This document shows positions 13,001 through 23,880 of a stretch of DNA of 64,000 bases, piece after piece. The stretch is from Gnetum montanum (Eukaryota; Streptophyta; Gnetopsida; Gnetales; Gnetaceae), in the NCBI GenBank assembly GCA_015680685.1, contig MNCI01001903.1, positions 3,627 to 67,626 on the forward strand, read 5' to 3'. Below the pieces are notes generated by a model. The model saw nothing but the letters and a program-made list of their open reading frames with translations, searched no databases and was not told the origin of the DNA. Numbering within the stretch: the stretch's first letter is position 1; each line of letters begins with the position of its first letter. The translations under genes were made by a program, and so were the position numbers.

Positions 13001-14407
13001 TAATGAGTATGGATGTGTTTCAATAATTGTTGATAGATATAAGGTGATGTCTTATTAAGAAGCATTGTTGATATATAAGGTGGGTATTATTATGTATAAC
13101 CTTAAATTTGATTAAATTTCTATTGGAAATTTAAAAGCGTAGTCATTTTATTTTCATCTTACCCATGTTTAATAGTCTCAATATGTAGCTCTATATATTA
13201 GATATTTTTGCTATGTTAACATGTATAGATTGGGTTTTTGATCTAACAATAAGAAAGTTGAATCTTAATATAGGTTCATTAATTGATATTTCTTTTATTT
13301 TGTGTGCATTCTAAATTTTTTTGTTCTCAATAGCTACATCTTAGAAAATTATTGGTGAAGATTTTAACATCATAGAATTCAGATTTTCTAAATAAAAAAG
13401 TATTAACAGTATAGAATTACCTAGGATAAATAAGAAAAGTCAAATGAAACTTTTAAGACTCAGATTTCTTGGCAATGTTTTTAGGTAAGCATGAAACTTT
13501 AGCACTTAGATTAAAATGTATGTGGTTATGCTATATTTATTAAAATGCAAATTGAATCTTTGGTGACTAACAAAAATGACCAGGAAGTTTAATCACAAAA
13601 GTACCGTATAATAGCTATAGCATGAATATTCTCAAGCAAACAAAAGAACATTCGTACCTTTTCTGTATCAATATCCATTCCATAACGATAACAGAATTTG
13701 TATTTTGCCAATATTGTATTCATCCTATACAAAGAACATGTTTTATTATATTTATAAAATTAAAAAAACTTAAACGTTAAATAAATGACAAGAAATTCAA
13801 CGGAACAACTCAAAATTCTAATTGGCATGACGGTAAAAAGGCAATGGGATGTGCATGGTGAACCAATAAACTCCAACGGTGTTTTGCTATTCCACGATCA
13901 GCTTTTTAGCAAAGCTAACTGCAACAAATGCAAGAGCCCCGTTTTTCCAAAAAAGAAAAAAAAGATCATTTTTCTGCAAACAATTTAAAAAAAAAAACAA
14001 AAACAAAAAAACCCTAACGAATTCAGAGATGCAAGAAACTTTACAACCCTATCATGTCTTCAAAAATTTTCTGGTTAAAGGGAAAGCCAAGCAGAGGTCA
14101 AAAATAGGCGAATCTGCTACTCAAGGAGCAATAACCTGCTTGAAAGAAATCAGTGAAAGCAGCAGCGAATCACATATTAAATAAAGGAAAGCAAAGATCG
14201 GAAAACAGAGCATTGACGCACTCACATTGGATTGGAGAATTGGTAGAACTTTCTGGAGTCGGAGTAAAGAAGCACTGCAACTTCGGCATCACACAGAACA
14301 TTGAGCTCGAATGCTTTCTTGAGGAGATTGTTTTTGCGTTTACGGAATGTAACATTCCTTCGAGACCTGTTTTCAATTTTGCTGAGCTGCAACCGCGTTT
14401 TTGGCAT
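9981..14407 (-). CDS. MIKC-type MADS-box transcription factor, seven coding exons
   Basis: MIKC MADS proteins bind CArG boxes as dimers in the nucleus and control development. I joined seven exons by eye: 14226-14407, 13658-13724, 10573-10643, 10392-10491, 10267-10308, 10103-10144 and 9981-10019 (lengths 182, 67, 71, 100, 42, 42, 39). The 182/100/42/42 pattern is the classic MIKC exon structure. All six introns are GT-AG and keep frame, giving 180 residues: MADS domain about 1-60, I region 61-83, K domain about 84-168, very short C-terminus. The start MPKTRLQLSKIEN is fixed by MADS homology. Substitutions occur at usually conserved positions (GRG to PKT at 2-4, G27 to N). No internal stop is seen, so it may be active; expression is unknown. 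The subfamily cannot be assigned with confidence. Confidence 0.88.
10103..10144 (-). CDS. MADS gene exon 6 (end of K domain)
   Basis: 42 nt, acceptor CTGACTGTAG, donor GTAAGT. Encodes VRNKKLENKILKAQ, the usual 'L..EN..L' segment. Confidence 0.85.
10267..10308 (-). CDS. MADS gene exon 5 (K domain)
   Basis: 42 nt, acceptor TTGCTTGCAG, donor GTGAAT. Encodes IKLLYEEIHVLANE. Confidence 0.85.
10392..10491 (-). CDS. MADS gene exon 4 (K domain core)
   Basis: Exactly 100 nt, as usual for this exon. Acceptor TTGTTACAG, donor GTTTGA. Encodes NIMGEDLDSLSPTSLDRLEK followed by NLQSAKRRVFNRK, a clear match to the GEDL..L...eL..LE..L...L..vR.rK signature. Confidence 0.9.
10573..10643 (-). CDS. MADS gene exon 3 (start of K domain)
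   Basis: Acceptor TTAACTGACAG, donor GTAGGC. Encodes YQAENLLARIKLLEQTK, the first amphipathic helix of the K domain. Confidence 0.82.
12345..12560. repeat. Left copy of a diverged direct repeat flanking the copia fragment
   Basis: Resembles 13088-13300, for example 'ATCTAATAATCAGAAAGTTGA' at about 12509 (first 20 bases shown closely match 13239-13262). The two copies bracket the copia fragment inside MADS intron 2. Confidence 0.4.
12664..13080 (+). pseudogene. Ty1/copia pol fragment in MADS intron 2
   Basis: Reads FVRYANGIKGYILWD, then after a frameshift KIFIQKEVILMNPF, which match the integrase C-terminal 'KGY.LWD...k..i.RdV.F.E' segment of copia polyproteins. Near 12950-13020 it reads ELRRPLKTNKGIPTTGYDNE, the 'RRStR...P' linker before copia RT. 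It lies antisense to the host gene and is heavily decayed; LTRs were not identified. Confidence 0.6.
13088..13300. repeat. Right copy of the diverged direct repeat
   Basis: Second copy of the repeat at 12345-12560, in the same orientation. Confidence 0.4.
13658..13724 (-). CDS. MADS gene exon 2 (I region)
   Basis: Acceptor TTTGTATAG, donor GTACGA. Encodes MNTILAKYKFCYRYGMDIDT then EK, the usual 'M..tl.rYkkc' segment that follows the MADS domain. Confidence 0.85.
14226..14407 (-). CDS. MADS gene exon 1 (MADS domain)
   Basis: Encodes 60 residues plus two bases. Recognisable cores are IENRSRRNVTFRKRKNNLLK, then AFELNVLCDAEVAVLLYS and KFYQFSNP. K23, R24, K30 and K31 are kept. It ends CCAAT before GTGAGT, splitting an ATG codon with exon 2. 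Confidence 0.93.
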
Positions 14408-14735
14408 GTTGGTGAAGGGTAAAGAAAGAGCTTGACAGTACTAGTAGTAGTAGACGAAGAGGACGGAAACAAAGGAAGGCAGCAATATAAGTCCGGAACC
14501 CAAGAGCACTTATGGTATGTTTGATGATCTTAAAAGTGGCCAAAGACAAAGCGACAGCACAGAATCGTACAAAGAGAGAATGAACGGAGGAAAATGCAGT
14601 ATCAGGCCAGGGAAGGGCCCCTCTGCGCTTCCTATTTGCAAGGCCTGTGAATGTTGTGACTGGCTCTGGGTGGCTGTGCCAATAGAAGTGTTTAGAAATT
14701 TCGAGAGCCAATTTCTACGATTCTCTTGGACTGTA

Positions 14736-14746
14736 CTTATATTATA
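14736..14746 (-). promoter_or_regulatory. Candidate TATA box of the MADS-box gene
   Basis: TATAATATAAG on the minus strand, about 330 bases upstream of the ATG. It would imply a 5' UTR of roughly 300 bases. Based on motif and position only. Confidence 0.3.
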
Positions 14747-14759
14747 ATTATTTCAGGAT

Positions 14760-16628
14760 TCTAACACCCCAACCCCTAACATGCACAACCACAAACCACA
14801 TACAAATCACCAGTAAAAAAGCTTTCATATATCATGGAGATCTAGTGGCTAATGAAAACCTATCTCTTTTGAAAGGCGGTAGCCATCACATCAAAGCTTT
14901 ATATAGTAAAATTGTAATATGCCTTTTGAAGTTAAAAAAAAGTAATTTAAATAAAGAATTTTATGTAATCTAGTGTCCACTAATTATTTAGTTTGACTTT
15001 GATTTTAACCATGAAGTGTTACCCTAGTGGTATGGATCTTGGCCTAGCAACCCTAGGTCATAGATTCAATTCTACTAAGTAGCATTAAGTTGTAAACTTC
15101 TATAAATCTTAGGGTGTACCTATGTTTCACTTATTTTAAGTCCCCGCTACACGATATATTTTATCTTTACCTATACAAACAACATAAAACTTTGTAGTTA
15201 TCAATTAATAATATCATTTCAAGACAAAGCTTAATAAAGTATCGTTCAATACAATGAGCTTCTTCTTCCAAAGTAAAATTTATCATAGCTTTTTAAATGC
15301 TTATTAAACTACATAGGTTGGTTCAATATTGAATTGGCCTACTATCAATTTTTTTTGTAAACGACCAATTACAAAACCTCAATCTTAAAACCAAGAATTA
15401 GAATAATTAAAAGAATTTTAAAAATATACTTAAGCTTTTATGAATATTTTTTCATATCCTATCTAATAAGTATATGCACTTTGTAAAATAATTTTGATAA
15501 CAGTATAGTTGTCAAATTTAGGCCTATGAAAACTTGTGCAACATGCTAAAACTAGGACTTGAAGTTAAACCAAACAAACTCTACAAAAATCTCATTAAAA
15601 TTTTGAAAATAATCATTACAAACTTTGTGAAAATTGAGTATGATAAAAACATTGTGGTGGAATTTTTGTTGAATTCAAATTCATGCAAAACTAAGAATTA
15701 ATGTCAAACCTAGCAAACTTTATAAAAACTCATTATAATTTTGAAAATAATGATTGTGATCATTATAAAAACTATATGTATTTTTCATTTATTAAACTAT
15801 GAGTCAAAGTCTACCATACTCATTTTGTTTGTGCAAACTTGGACTCCCCAATAACTCACCTAAAAATCTCAAATTTAGCAACAATGGATAAAAGAAAAGA
15901 AAAGCATGAAGAAAATGTTTAAAACCTAACTATATATATTTCTTACTAAGCTTGTACAGAATCTCTATAGATTTTCTAATAACAAGATTAGGTGCAATCA
16001 TGCAAAAACATACCCCTTCTACTAATGAATTGCTCTCTTCACATAGCAAGTTGATTTGCAAACTAAATCTAGTTACTAGCATTATTATAAGGTAATTATA
16101 TTGTTGATCAAGTATACTAATTGCAAAGTACTCTAACTTTCATTTTACAACTTGTAGGGTTTTTTAAAAGTCATTCTAGAGATCCTATTTTGTTGAGACA
16201 AAGCTAGAACAATGATGATGATTTTAGAGACCTAGTGTAAGGTGTATTAATTATTTTAAGAATAAAACATCTTCTTCTGTAAAAACTACCATGCAAGCAA
16301 ATTATTCTTAGTACTTTGGCTAAAAATAATAAAGCTAAACATGTAATATGGCCAAAAGAGTATGTAACAATAAATACTTAATTTGGCCATAATTAATTAT
16401 GGATTGTAACTCCATAAGTTGACTTTTATCTAAGCATGGCATTATGTCCACAATATAAGTGCATGCTTAAATGGTCTTAGATATCACTAATCAAAGGTGT
16501 AGGTGAAGCTAATTCAAGTTGTAGTCTCTTCCTTTTTTGTAAGCTTGTTGTAAGAGCTTGTTTTCTTTTTTTACATTTCTCATACTTTAATGATGCATTA
16601 GGAATTAACACCTATTAGGTAAAAAAAA
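14760..16628. other. Intergenic, AT-rich, no protein gene recognised
   Basis: Apart from a possible SINE head near 15010-15170, nothing is recognised on either strand. Confidence 0.5.
15010..15170 (+). mobile_element. Possible tRNA-derived SINE remnant
   Basis: CCCTAGTGGTATGGATCTTG (about 15023) resembles a pol III A box, and GGTCATAGATTCAATTCT (about 15056) resembles a B box at the usual spacing, with GCCTAGCAACCCTAGGTC between, a layout typical of plant SINE heads. No poly(A) end or target duplication was found. Confidence 0.35.
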
Positions 16629-17721
16629 TGTTAGTGTTGGAAATAATGTAAATAACATGGACTCTGTAATGTATTTTTCATAAGTTTCTTTTACCTCAAG
16701 TCAATTTGTATGGTCATTTCTATATTTCTAATGTCTTTCTAGTCATAGTCTTTTAATTGTTAATGTTTTAACATGAGGGTAAGATCAATGATTATGTACC
16801 ATATATGAAAAGTTTTCAAAAATATAAAAGATACCATGTCTAATGCCATAAATGGCATAACTGATCATTGAAAGCTATAAATAAAGATGTCCTCATATTC
16901 ATGTGATGGTGGTTTTATTTTTTTCATTTTCTAGCATCAAGTTGTAGAAGGCATTGTATTCAAGATCTTGTAATTTAAATAAAAATTTTCAATAATTTCT
17001 TAAACTTTTCTCAAAATCTCTTCACATTTTCACAAATTTCTCTCTTATCTTCTTAAAATATCATTCCATTTCATATTTTTTATTCATTATCTCATCCTTG
17101 CATTTGATTCACATTTATTTACATTCTAATTTCATATCAATATAGCATATATCTTACACATTTTGATCAAATCTATCAGATCATGTACATTTTAGAAGAT
17201 TTACATCATTGTGTGTTTAGATTTAAGGGAAATTCAAGATTTCATATTAAATTTATGTTATCTTCAAATCCTAGGTTCACAATTTCATCAAAGTTCTAAT
17301 TTTTTTGTCTAAGAGTTAATCCTTCTCACTCAAAGAAGGCCATAGTTATGCTCTTTGTTTTCCAATAAATAGATTGACTTCATATTTGAGGTCATATGAC
17401 ATTAATCTTTATTAAATAGTACATTGAAATAATCAAATTTTTCACCTATCCACAACTTCCACTAACAAGAAAACTATGTGGATACAATTGAATTTGATTT
17501 TGGTGCCATTAGTATCACCATTCATCAATCAAAATTATGTGCAATAAGGTTTATTAAAAACCATAAAGTAGTAATTATCACCTCTAGCAGTTTCTATCAA
17601 CAAGGAGTTAAAAAGCTATAATTGTATGTTTCTTACTAGTGATATTGAGTGAGAACCTTGCATTTTCAAATTTAAAAAATTACAAATTTTCTGAGCTTTT
17701 GCTTTTGTTGTGTATATGACT
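16629..17721 (+). repeat. 5' LTR of C1
   Basis: Starts TGTTAGTGTTGG. It shares many blocks with 29347-31077, including GGCATTGTATTCAA, CATTCCATTTCATATTTTT and CAATAAGGT.TATTAAAAAC. The end is set by the primer site at 17723. Confidence 0.75.
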
Positions 17722-17722
17722 A

Positions 17723-17734
17723 TGGTATTAAAGC
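17723..17734 (+). other. Copia primer-binding site
   Basis: TGGTATTAAAGC, close to TGGTATCAGAGC, the initiator-tRNA-Met site used by most plant copia elements. Confidence 0.65.
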
Positions 17735-17751
17735 TTAAAAGTTAAAATGAC

Positions 17752-18285
17752 CTTAAGAAACCCTAAGAACATCAATTTCAAGCCTTTTATCTTAAGTTTT
17801 AGGCCTTTTTCATTATTAAAGGTAAATTGAACCCATTCAAATGCTAAGATACCTTAAGCTCATTTCTCAAACATATTTTCCTCATTTTAAATTTTTTTCA
17901 AGTCAAAATTCATAAACCTTAGTCAACATGAGCAAAAATATTCGAGAGTGTATCATTACCTTCAATGGAAATCAACATTTTACATATTGAATACAGTTTA
18001 TAAAAACTCTCCTTAAAATCACTAGAGCACATCAAATTCAAGTGTTTTATCTCAACCTTTAAGCCTTTTCATTATCAAAGATCAATTGAACATTATTCAA
18101 ATTCAGAGATATCAAGCTCATTAATTTAAAATTGTTAAACTCATTTCAAATCTTTCTCAAGTCGAAAGTCATATACTTTAGCCAAAATGAGCAAAGATAT
18201 CTTATAGTGTTCCATTATCTTTAATGGAAATCAAGACTTTACATATTGGACAAAAGCTATAAAGACTCTCTTTGAAATCAAAGCA
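17752..18285 (+). repeat. Diverged tandem duplication, about 265 bp x 2, in C1
   Basis: 17752-18017 and 18018-18285 share, in the same order, AAATTCAAG/CCTTTTATCT, AAGCCTTTTTCATTAT, CATGAGCAAAAATAT-like and CTTTAATGGAAATCAA-like blocks. It lies between the primer site and the A2 insertion. No coding sense was found. Confidence 0.6.
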
Positions 18286-18534
18286 TGTTGGAAGGTCATA
18301 AGCCAAGGATACTAAAAGTATCAAAACATAAGCACCTTAAATAGAGATACACAAAAGAATTGAAGAAAAAAAAAAGAGGATCATGCTTTAGTAAGGATGG
18401 TTAAATGTACTTCAATTTTAAATTCAATAAGTTCAAGAATCATTAATAATTCTAAAGTCAATGAAGCATCAAATCTACTTAAACAAAAGTACAAAAAAAA
18501 AAACAATTTAAAACATGCAAATCAAAATAAGATA

Positions 18535-18539
18535 TAGAT
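18535..18539. other. Left target site duplication of A2 (TAGAT)
   Basis: Directly left of the A2 5' LTR. The identical 5-mer lies directly right of the 3' LTR at 27705-27709. Confidence 0.9.
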
Positions 18540-19452
18540 TGATAAATCCATTTTTCCCAACCATGATATCATATCTATGACATCGCATCAACAATATTAT
18601 AGCTCTGATATCGTAGCCCATCTTATGTCATTGTTGATATGATGTATTGGAAACTATGAAGTCCTATAAATATTGACATTTGGTCACATCAGTGACAAAA
18701 CTTTATTCCTTCCCCTAGTGAAACTCTTGCAATTTTTTTTCTTAGTTACACTTAATGATAGAGTTCATGCCTGTAGTGTGGTGTTAAATAATTGTATGAC
18801 ATCTTTATTCGAGTAGACTATACTTGGGCATGGTTCATGAACAGAAATTAAAATCGAGATTATTTTCCATCATTAGAACATCCACCTAGTTCTTTTATTT
18901 TACTTAGCTAATTTCTTACTTAGTTTAATTTCCATGTTTACTTTAGCTTAGTTCTTTACATTTTTAAAGTACGTTATTTTTCATGCTCATTAGTAAGGTG
19001 AAATGAGTACGACTAGTTTTGAGCATTAAGTGTAATTGTTTGATAACCTAATAGTAGTTTCACTTGATTCACTTAGTAATAAACTCTCTTGGTAATCCCA
19101 GTAATGGTTACATGAGTCCAAGACATGTATGGTAAACTAGCAATGGATGCTCATCACCATAGGATAGAGTAGAATTACATTTTTGTTATTACTTAGACTT
19201 AGAGTTTATCTTCACTTTTACTATGGAAGTGATTAGGAGTAAATTGAGCCAATAACATCAACATATCATATGCTTGACTTAGAGTTAAACCATACACTTG
19301 CACTTCACTAACTCGAAGTGGAAAGATAATGATCACAAACCTACTATCAACTCCTAGCATACTTACGTTGTCCATCCATGAATTACGATTTGGTCCTATA
19401 CATGCACTCATGACTTGTATGGTGGAGTGTTGGGATACCCTACCACTCATCA
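18540..19452 (+). repeat. 5' LTR of A2
   Basis: Begins TGATAAATCC and ends CTACCACTCATCA. A TATA-like CCTATAAATATT is at about 18662-18673. Nearly colinear with 26794-27704. Confidence 0.92.
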
Positions 19453-19453
19453 T

Positions 19454-19471
19454 TGGTGTCGTTGCCAAGGA
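19454..19471 (+). other. A2 primer-binding site
   Basis: TGGTGTCGTTGCCAAGGA, two bases after the LTR. Copies A4 and A5 have TGGTGCCATTACCAAGGA and TAGCACCATTGCCAAGGA. This resembles the TGGCGCCGTTGCC type used by plant Tat/Athila gypsy elements, probably tRNA-Asp; the tRNA was not verified. Confidence 0.7.
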
Positions 19472-19599
19472 TGTATCTATGTTTGCTTAGTAGTTGATCT
19501 TATAGAGTTCATTATATCAAAAATCACAAAGTTTATCCTTTATATTTTTAATCGATTTTAATAACACACACACATACCTAAAGCATGAAAGATACAACA

Positions 19600-22000
19600 T
19601 GGCTTCAACACTTAAGAAAAAGTTATCACTTGCAAAAGAGACACAAAAGAGTCATGACAAGAAACATGAAGAAGAAGAGTGAAGTGTGCCTATTGTAACT
19701 AGGATTCCATACACATACAAATCCATATTATCCTAACTTTACATTTATCTTTCATTAGGATGAATAGCTGAGGTGCAGAGATTTGTAGAGGAACATAGTT
19801 TTACCTCATGAACATTCAACACCATCAATGCTACAGGCAACCTTAATGAGGTTGAATTTGGGCCATGCACAAGAAGGATATCATGTCACCAAATACATGA
19901 CCAAGTTATTTTAACCTACGAAAGCACAAGTAAGAAGGGATGCTGCTATGGAGATAAGACATGAAAACAACAAAAGAAAGAAAGTAAACCATAGTGTTGT
20001 TCTAGAGGAAACCAATGATGATGCATTCCGAATGGAAAAAATCTACCACAACTATGAATCCCATTCATAGATGTCTATCATTCATCTAGATGAACCTATT
20101 AAGGTACAACTACATTTGGCCTTTGCGAAGATACTTAGAAGAGATGCAAAAGACTCTAAACATAGGAAAACCTAAAGGCCTAGAGCTTTTGCAAAATTAC
20201 AAAGGGATAAATCATGGAGTCATAGAAGGAGAACCAACCGACATTATTCTCCAACTACTTCCTCTTCCTCACAATCATCAACAAAATCTAATACAAGGGA
20301 ACAAAGACTTAGAGATTACAATAAGATGTAGAGATCATGAGAGGAATGAATATTGTAGAGGGTATCCTAATGAAGAAGAAGAAGAGTATGACCAAAGAAG
20401 AGATAGGATTAGGCATGAAGAAAAAGAGCACTATGAGTACTAAAGGGGTTACCACTACAACCAAGCTCATGAACCTAATAATCATAAAGAACCCCTACTA
20501 GCCACTCGTAGTATGATTAACATCAAAGAGGTAGTATATATTCCTAATAGGCATAGTAGGGATAGTTGCATCAAGTGACTAGTCATGAATAACATTCCCA
20601 AATTTGAAGGTGGATATAATGTAGATCCATAGCATCATCTTCAAGATTTCCATGATGCTTGTGCCCTTCAAAATATTTAGAGTGAATGGAAGAAGTTAAA
20701 GTTGTTTTCTAGAACACTCATTAAGGAGGCAGAGAGCTAGAACAGATCCTTAGAACTAGAATCAATTCAAAGATGGAGTAGCATGTTAGAGCTTTTTAAT
20801 GATAAGTATCAAACCTACTCAAGAGTGTCTAATTTAAGAAAAAAAATCTAAGCATGGAAGTAAGAGACACATGAATATCTTGATGTACTAATTGGCATAT
20901 ATTATTCTTTATTTCATAGATGCTTAGGCGATGGATTTTCACAAAGGGAACAATTGAGGCATATTGTTGATGGGTCAAGGAACAAGACCAGAGAAACCCC
21001 TAGGATCTATGCCTAATGAAGATTATTAGAAATGACACCCCGTCAAATTCAAAGGTTGATATACTAAGTGGCCAAAGAAGAAGAAGAATTAAAAAAAAAA
21101 GGAAATTAGTTGAAGAATACAACCAAGATTCTTCAATAAGGAAAAGAGATGTTAGAATGTGTGATAGATGAGAAGATGAAACTTTGAGGATGTCATTCAA
21201 AAGAAGACTCTATCCATTCAAAAATTGATCAATGACATAGCAAAAAAGGTAGAGAAAATATGGGACTTAACAGATGAGAAATTCACTACAACTCTTAACA
21301 TAGTAGAAGAGAAGATTGAACAAGCACTAAACAAGGGCAAAGAAAAGAAGAAAAGAAGAGATAACAAACAAGAAAATTACAAACACAAAGGAAAAGGTGC
21401 TATAGTTGAGGAATTCACTAAATCCAGTTCAGAAGATGAAGAAGGATGCAAAGTGTGCTAATATGAAAATCCTAAGGGATGTTGTCCTATCATGGGGCAT
21501 ATGCACTTAATCTAAGATTCATTAAGAAACAAATGTGAAGATCATTACCTTATCCATAGGATAATCTTAGACAATCCTTCCAACCATCATACTATCCAAG
21601 TGGAGCCTATCCTCAACCACAAGAGTAATACCAATAGTGGTGGCAACAACCACAAACATGGGGAATGCCATCATTGAGGCAACAATATCCATATAGGCAA
21701 CTAGGTCCTTATGGATATTACATTGAACATCCAATCTTTCCTATAAATGTTTCAATCCATACTTCTTCTCAATACTATCTACCAAAGTATTACAAGTTGA
21801 CTACTCCAGGAATGGATCCTAATTCTTACACACATCAACCAATAGTTAGTTCATCAACCCAACCTTCTAACTTTTTAGCAATAATACTACCACTAGTTAT
21901 GCAAGCAGAACTTCCATCACAATCATAGCAAAAAAGTGCTACGAGGACAATAAATATATAGAAAGAGGATCATACCAGTGATAGTAAACATACATCTTGA
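19600..22000 (+). pseudogene. A2 gag, decayed
   Basis: Gag forms the particle that packages element RNA. Recognisable segments include an acidic-basic linker at 20090-20443, and the capsid-like part MNNIPKFEGGYNVDP, then HHLQDFHDACALQNI (20586-20685), also present in A4 and A5. A Lys/Glu-rich segment (21225-21461) leads to an EDEEGCKVC...KGCCPIMGH cluster near 21436-21500, perhaps a degenerate zinc knuckle. A Tyr/Pro/Gln-rich part follows (21665-21928). Many in-frame stops. Confidence 0.75.
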
Positions 22001-22189
22001 AAATTTCCTTTCTTTAGGACAAGTTTAGAAAAGTTTGATAGAGCAAGGAATTCATCCAAAAAAGTTTCTCTATGAGAAATCCTCCTATAAACACCATGCT
22101 TCTACAATAATCAAATCAAAAGATTACAACTATCATGCTAACTAATATAGTATCAAATTGAATAAAATAAAGAGCACCTCCCAAGAAAA

Positions 22190-22600
22190 GAATAGATCCT
22201 GAAAATCCTTTGATTTATTTATAGATTTCTAGAAATTCACCATGCAAGGCTCTACTAGGCTCAAGGTTTGGAGTTAATATGATATCTTAGGAAACATATA
22301 AGGTATAGAACCTACCACCCTTAAAGAAGTGCAACATAATACTAGAGCTTGCAAATAAATCTATTACCATTCCTTTAGAACAAGTAGAAGATGTAGTGAC
22401 CACCATCAATCAATGGTCTTATCCAGTAGATTTTCTTGTGATTGAAATGAAGAATGATAACAAGATATTTCCTATCTTTATGGAGAGAGCATGACTTAGC
22501 ACAATTGATACTATGTTAGGAATGAGAGACCTATCATTGGAAATTTCCAAGTAAGATGAGCAAGGAGCCATACATACACAATGAATCTTATGCATTACTG
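22190..22600 (+). pseudogene. A2 aspartic protease, decayed
   Basis: CKALLGSRFGVNMIS stands where the catalytic A-L-L-D-S/T-G motif should be, so the active Asp and Gly are gone. ITIPLEQVEDVVTTINQW, then YPVDFLVIEMKND and TIDTMLGMRDLSLEI follow as in retropepsins of this lineage. Stops occur in the frame. It lies just after gag. Confidence 0.7.
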
Positions 22601-22989
22601 ATGATATAGAAGGATGTGGTTGTGGACCAAAACTTCAAAATGATAATACGATCCTTACACTAGCCCACAAAAAATGTGAAAAATAAGTGTGTGCAAAAAA
22701 AGAGACAATGACCACTAAACCAAAAGACACCTGGTAGTCAAAAGATGAGAACATGAAATTGTCCAAAACATGCATGGAAACATCTAACTCACTTATTAGT
22801 TCCTATTCCAAGAAAATTATCCAAATTGAGAATTTACAAAAGAACATCATAAACCATAATCATATAGCAATAGATAGTGGAAATGGAGACTCAAAACTTA
22901 AATATAAGAATAAACAAGAAAATATAGTTGGACCTTCTGAAATGAAAAGACCATCTAATCCAATAGAATATGTATCTTCAAAAGAATAG

Positions 22990-23880
22990 AATTTGATTAT
23001 CATTAATGTTACATGGGATAATAAAAAAATTTAAATCATTAAGGATAATAAATAAGAAACCTAGAGTGTATGATATTAAGGAACTAGGATCCATTTTTCC
23101 AAACGCTCATCCATGAGTTTAGTCATTGGGGAGATGCCCTATCTTGACTTATGACTGGATAAGTGCTTTTCAATTTTTTTTTTTGTTTTTTAATTTTTTG
23201 GTTTATAATTTTTTGCTGTACTTTTTACTTTTCTTACTAATTTTTCACATTCTTGATATATTTTCTATTCTTTTATACTTTTCTCATTTCTTAATGATTT
23301 GCTATTGTTTGATATCTTTTAAATTCTTTCTCTATTTTTTCATTCTTATCTTTTTTCTATGATTTTTCATCATTTTTTTTACATGTTTTTGTTAATTTTC
23401 TGATAAAGTGAAAAGGAAGAAAGCAAGATAAGTCCTAATAATGTGAAAATTACCCTATGTTATCAAATTATGGAAGGACTACTTATATATATAGTGAGAC
23501 CACATCATCCATCCATTCATTTCCAATAATAAGAGATTCTTATCATGGCCATAATGATATTCTTTTCACAATAAAACTAAAATAAACTTGTGATCATTAT
23601 GCCTATATAGAAAATGAAAAGGGTATGACATCAAGGGGATTTGTGGAGTCTCTAAGACTACTACTATGAGTTTTATCTTGTTGTTAAGGCTATATAATTT
23701 TCTTGATTTTTAAGAAAAAATGAAAGTATAAGTACAATAAGTGCTACCTTACCATGTCATTGGAAAGACATGTTACACATGCCTAAGGGTAGTTATTTGG
23801 TAAGGTAGACATAGTAAAAATATAATAAAGGCACCAAATAAATTTCTTAGGGGTCCCATTGGAAAGACATGTTACCCATG
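22990..23880 (+). other. A2 linker lacking pol, with conserved 3' blocks
   Basis: Where RT-integrase should be, sequence passes from protease to a T-rich tract (23165-23400) like that after integrase in A1. A 'GGAAAGACATGTTACNCATG' block occurs twice (about 23761 and 23857) and once in A1 (about 3291), as does a CACATCATCCATCCATTC block (about 23502). Confidence 0.55.

Noticed and set aside
14170-14711. Longer minus- and plus-strand frames over the MADS exon 1 region
   Set aside because: They are in other frames than the MADS domain, which explains the sequence fully from 14226 to 14407.
15023-15080. tRNA gene
   Set aside because: A- and B-box-like words are present, but no cloverleaf can be formed with a paired acceptor stem, so it was kept only as a possible SINE head.
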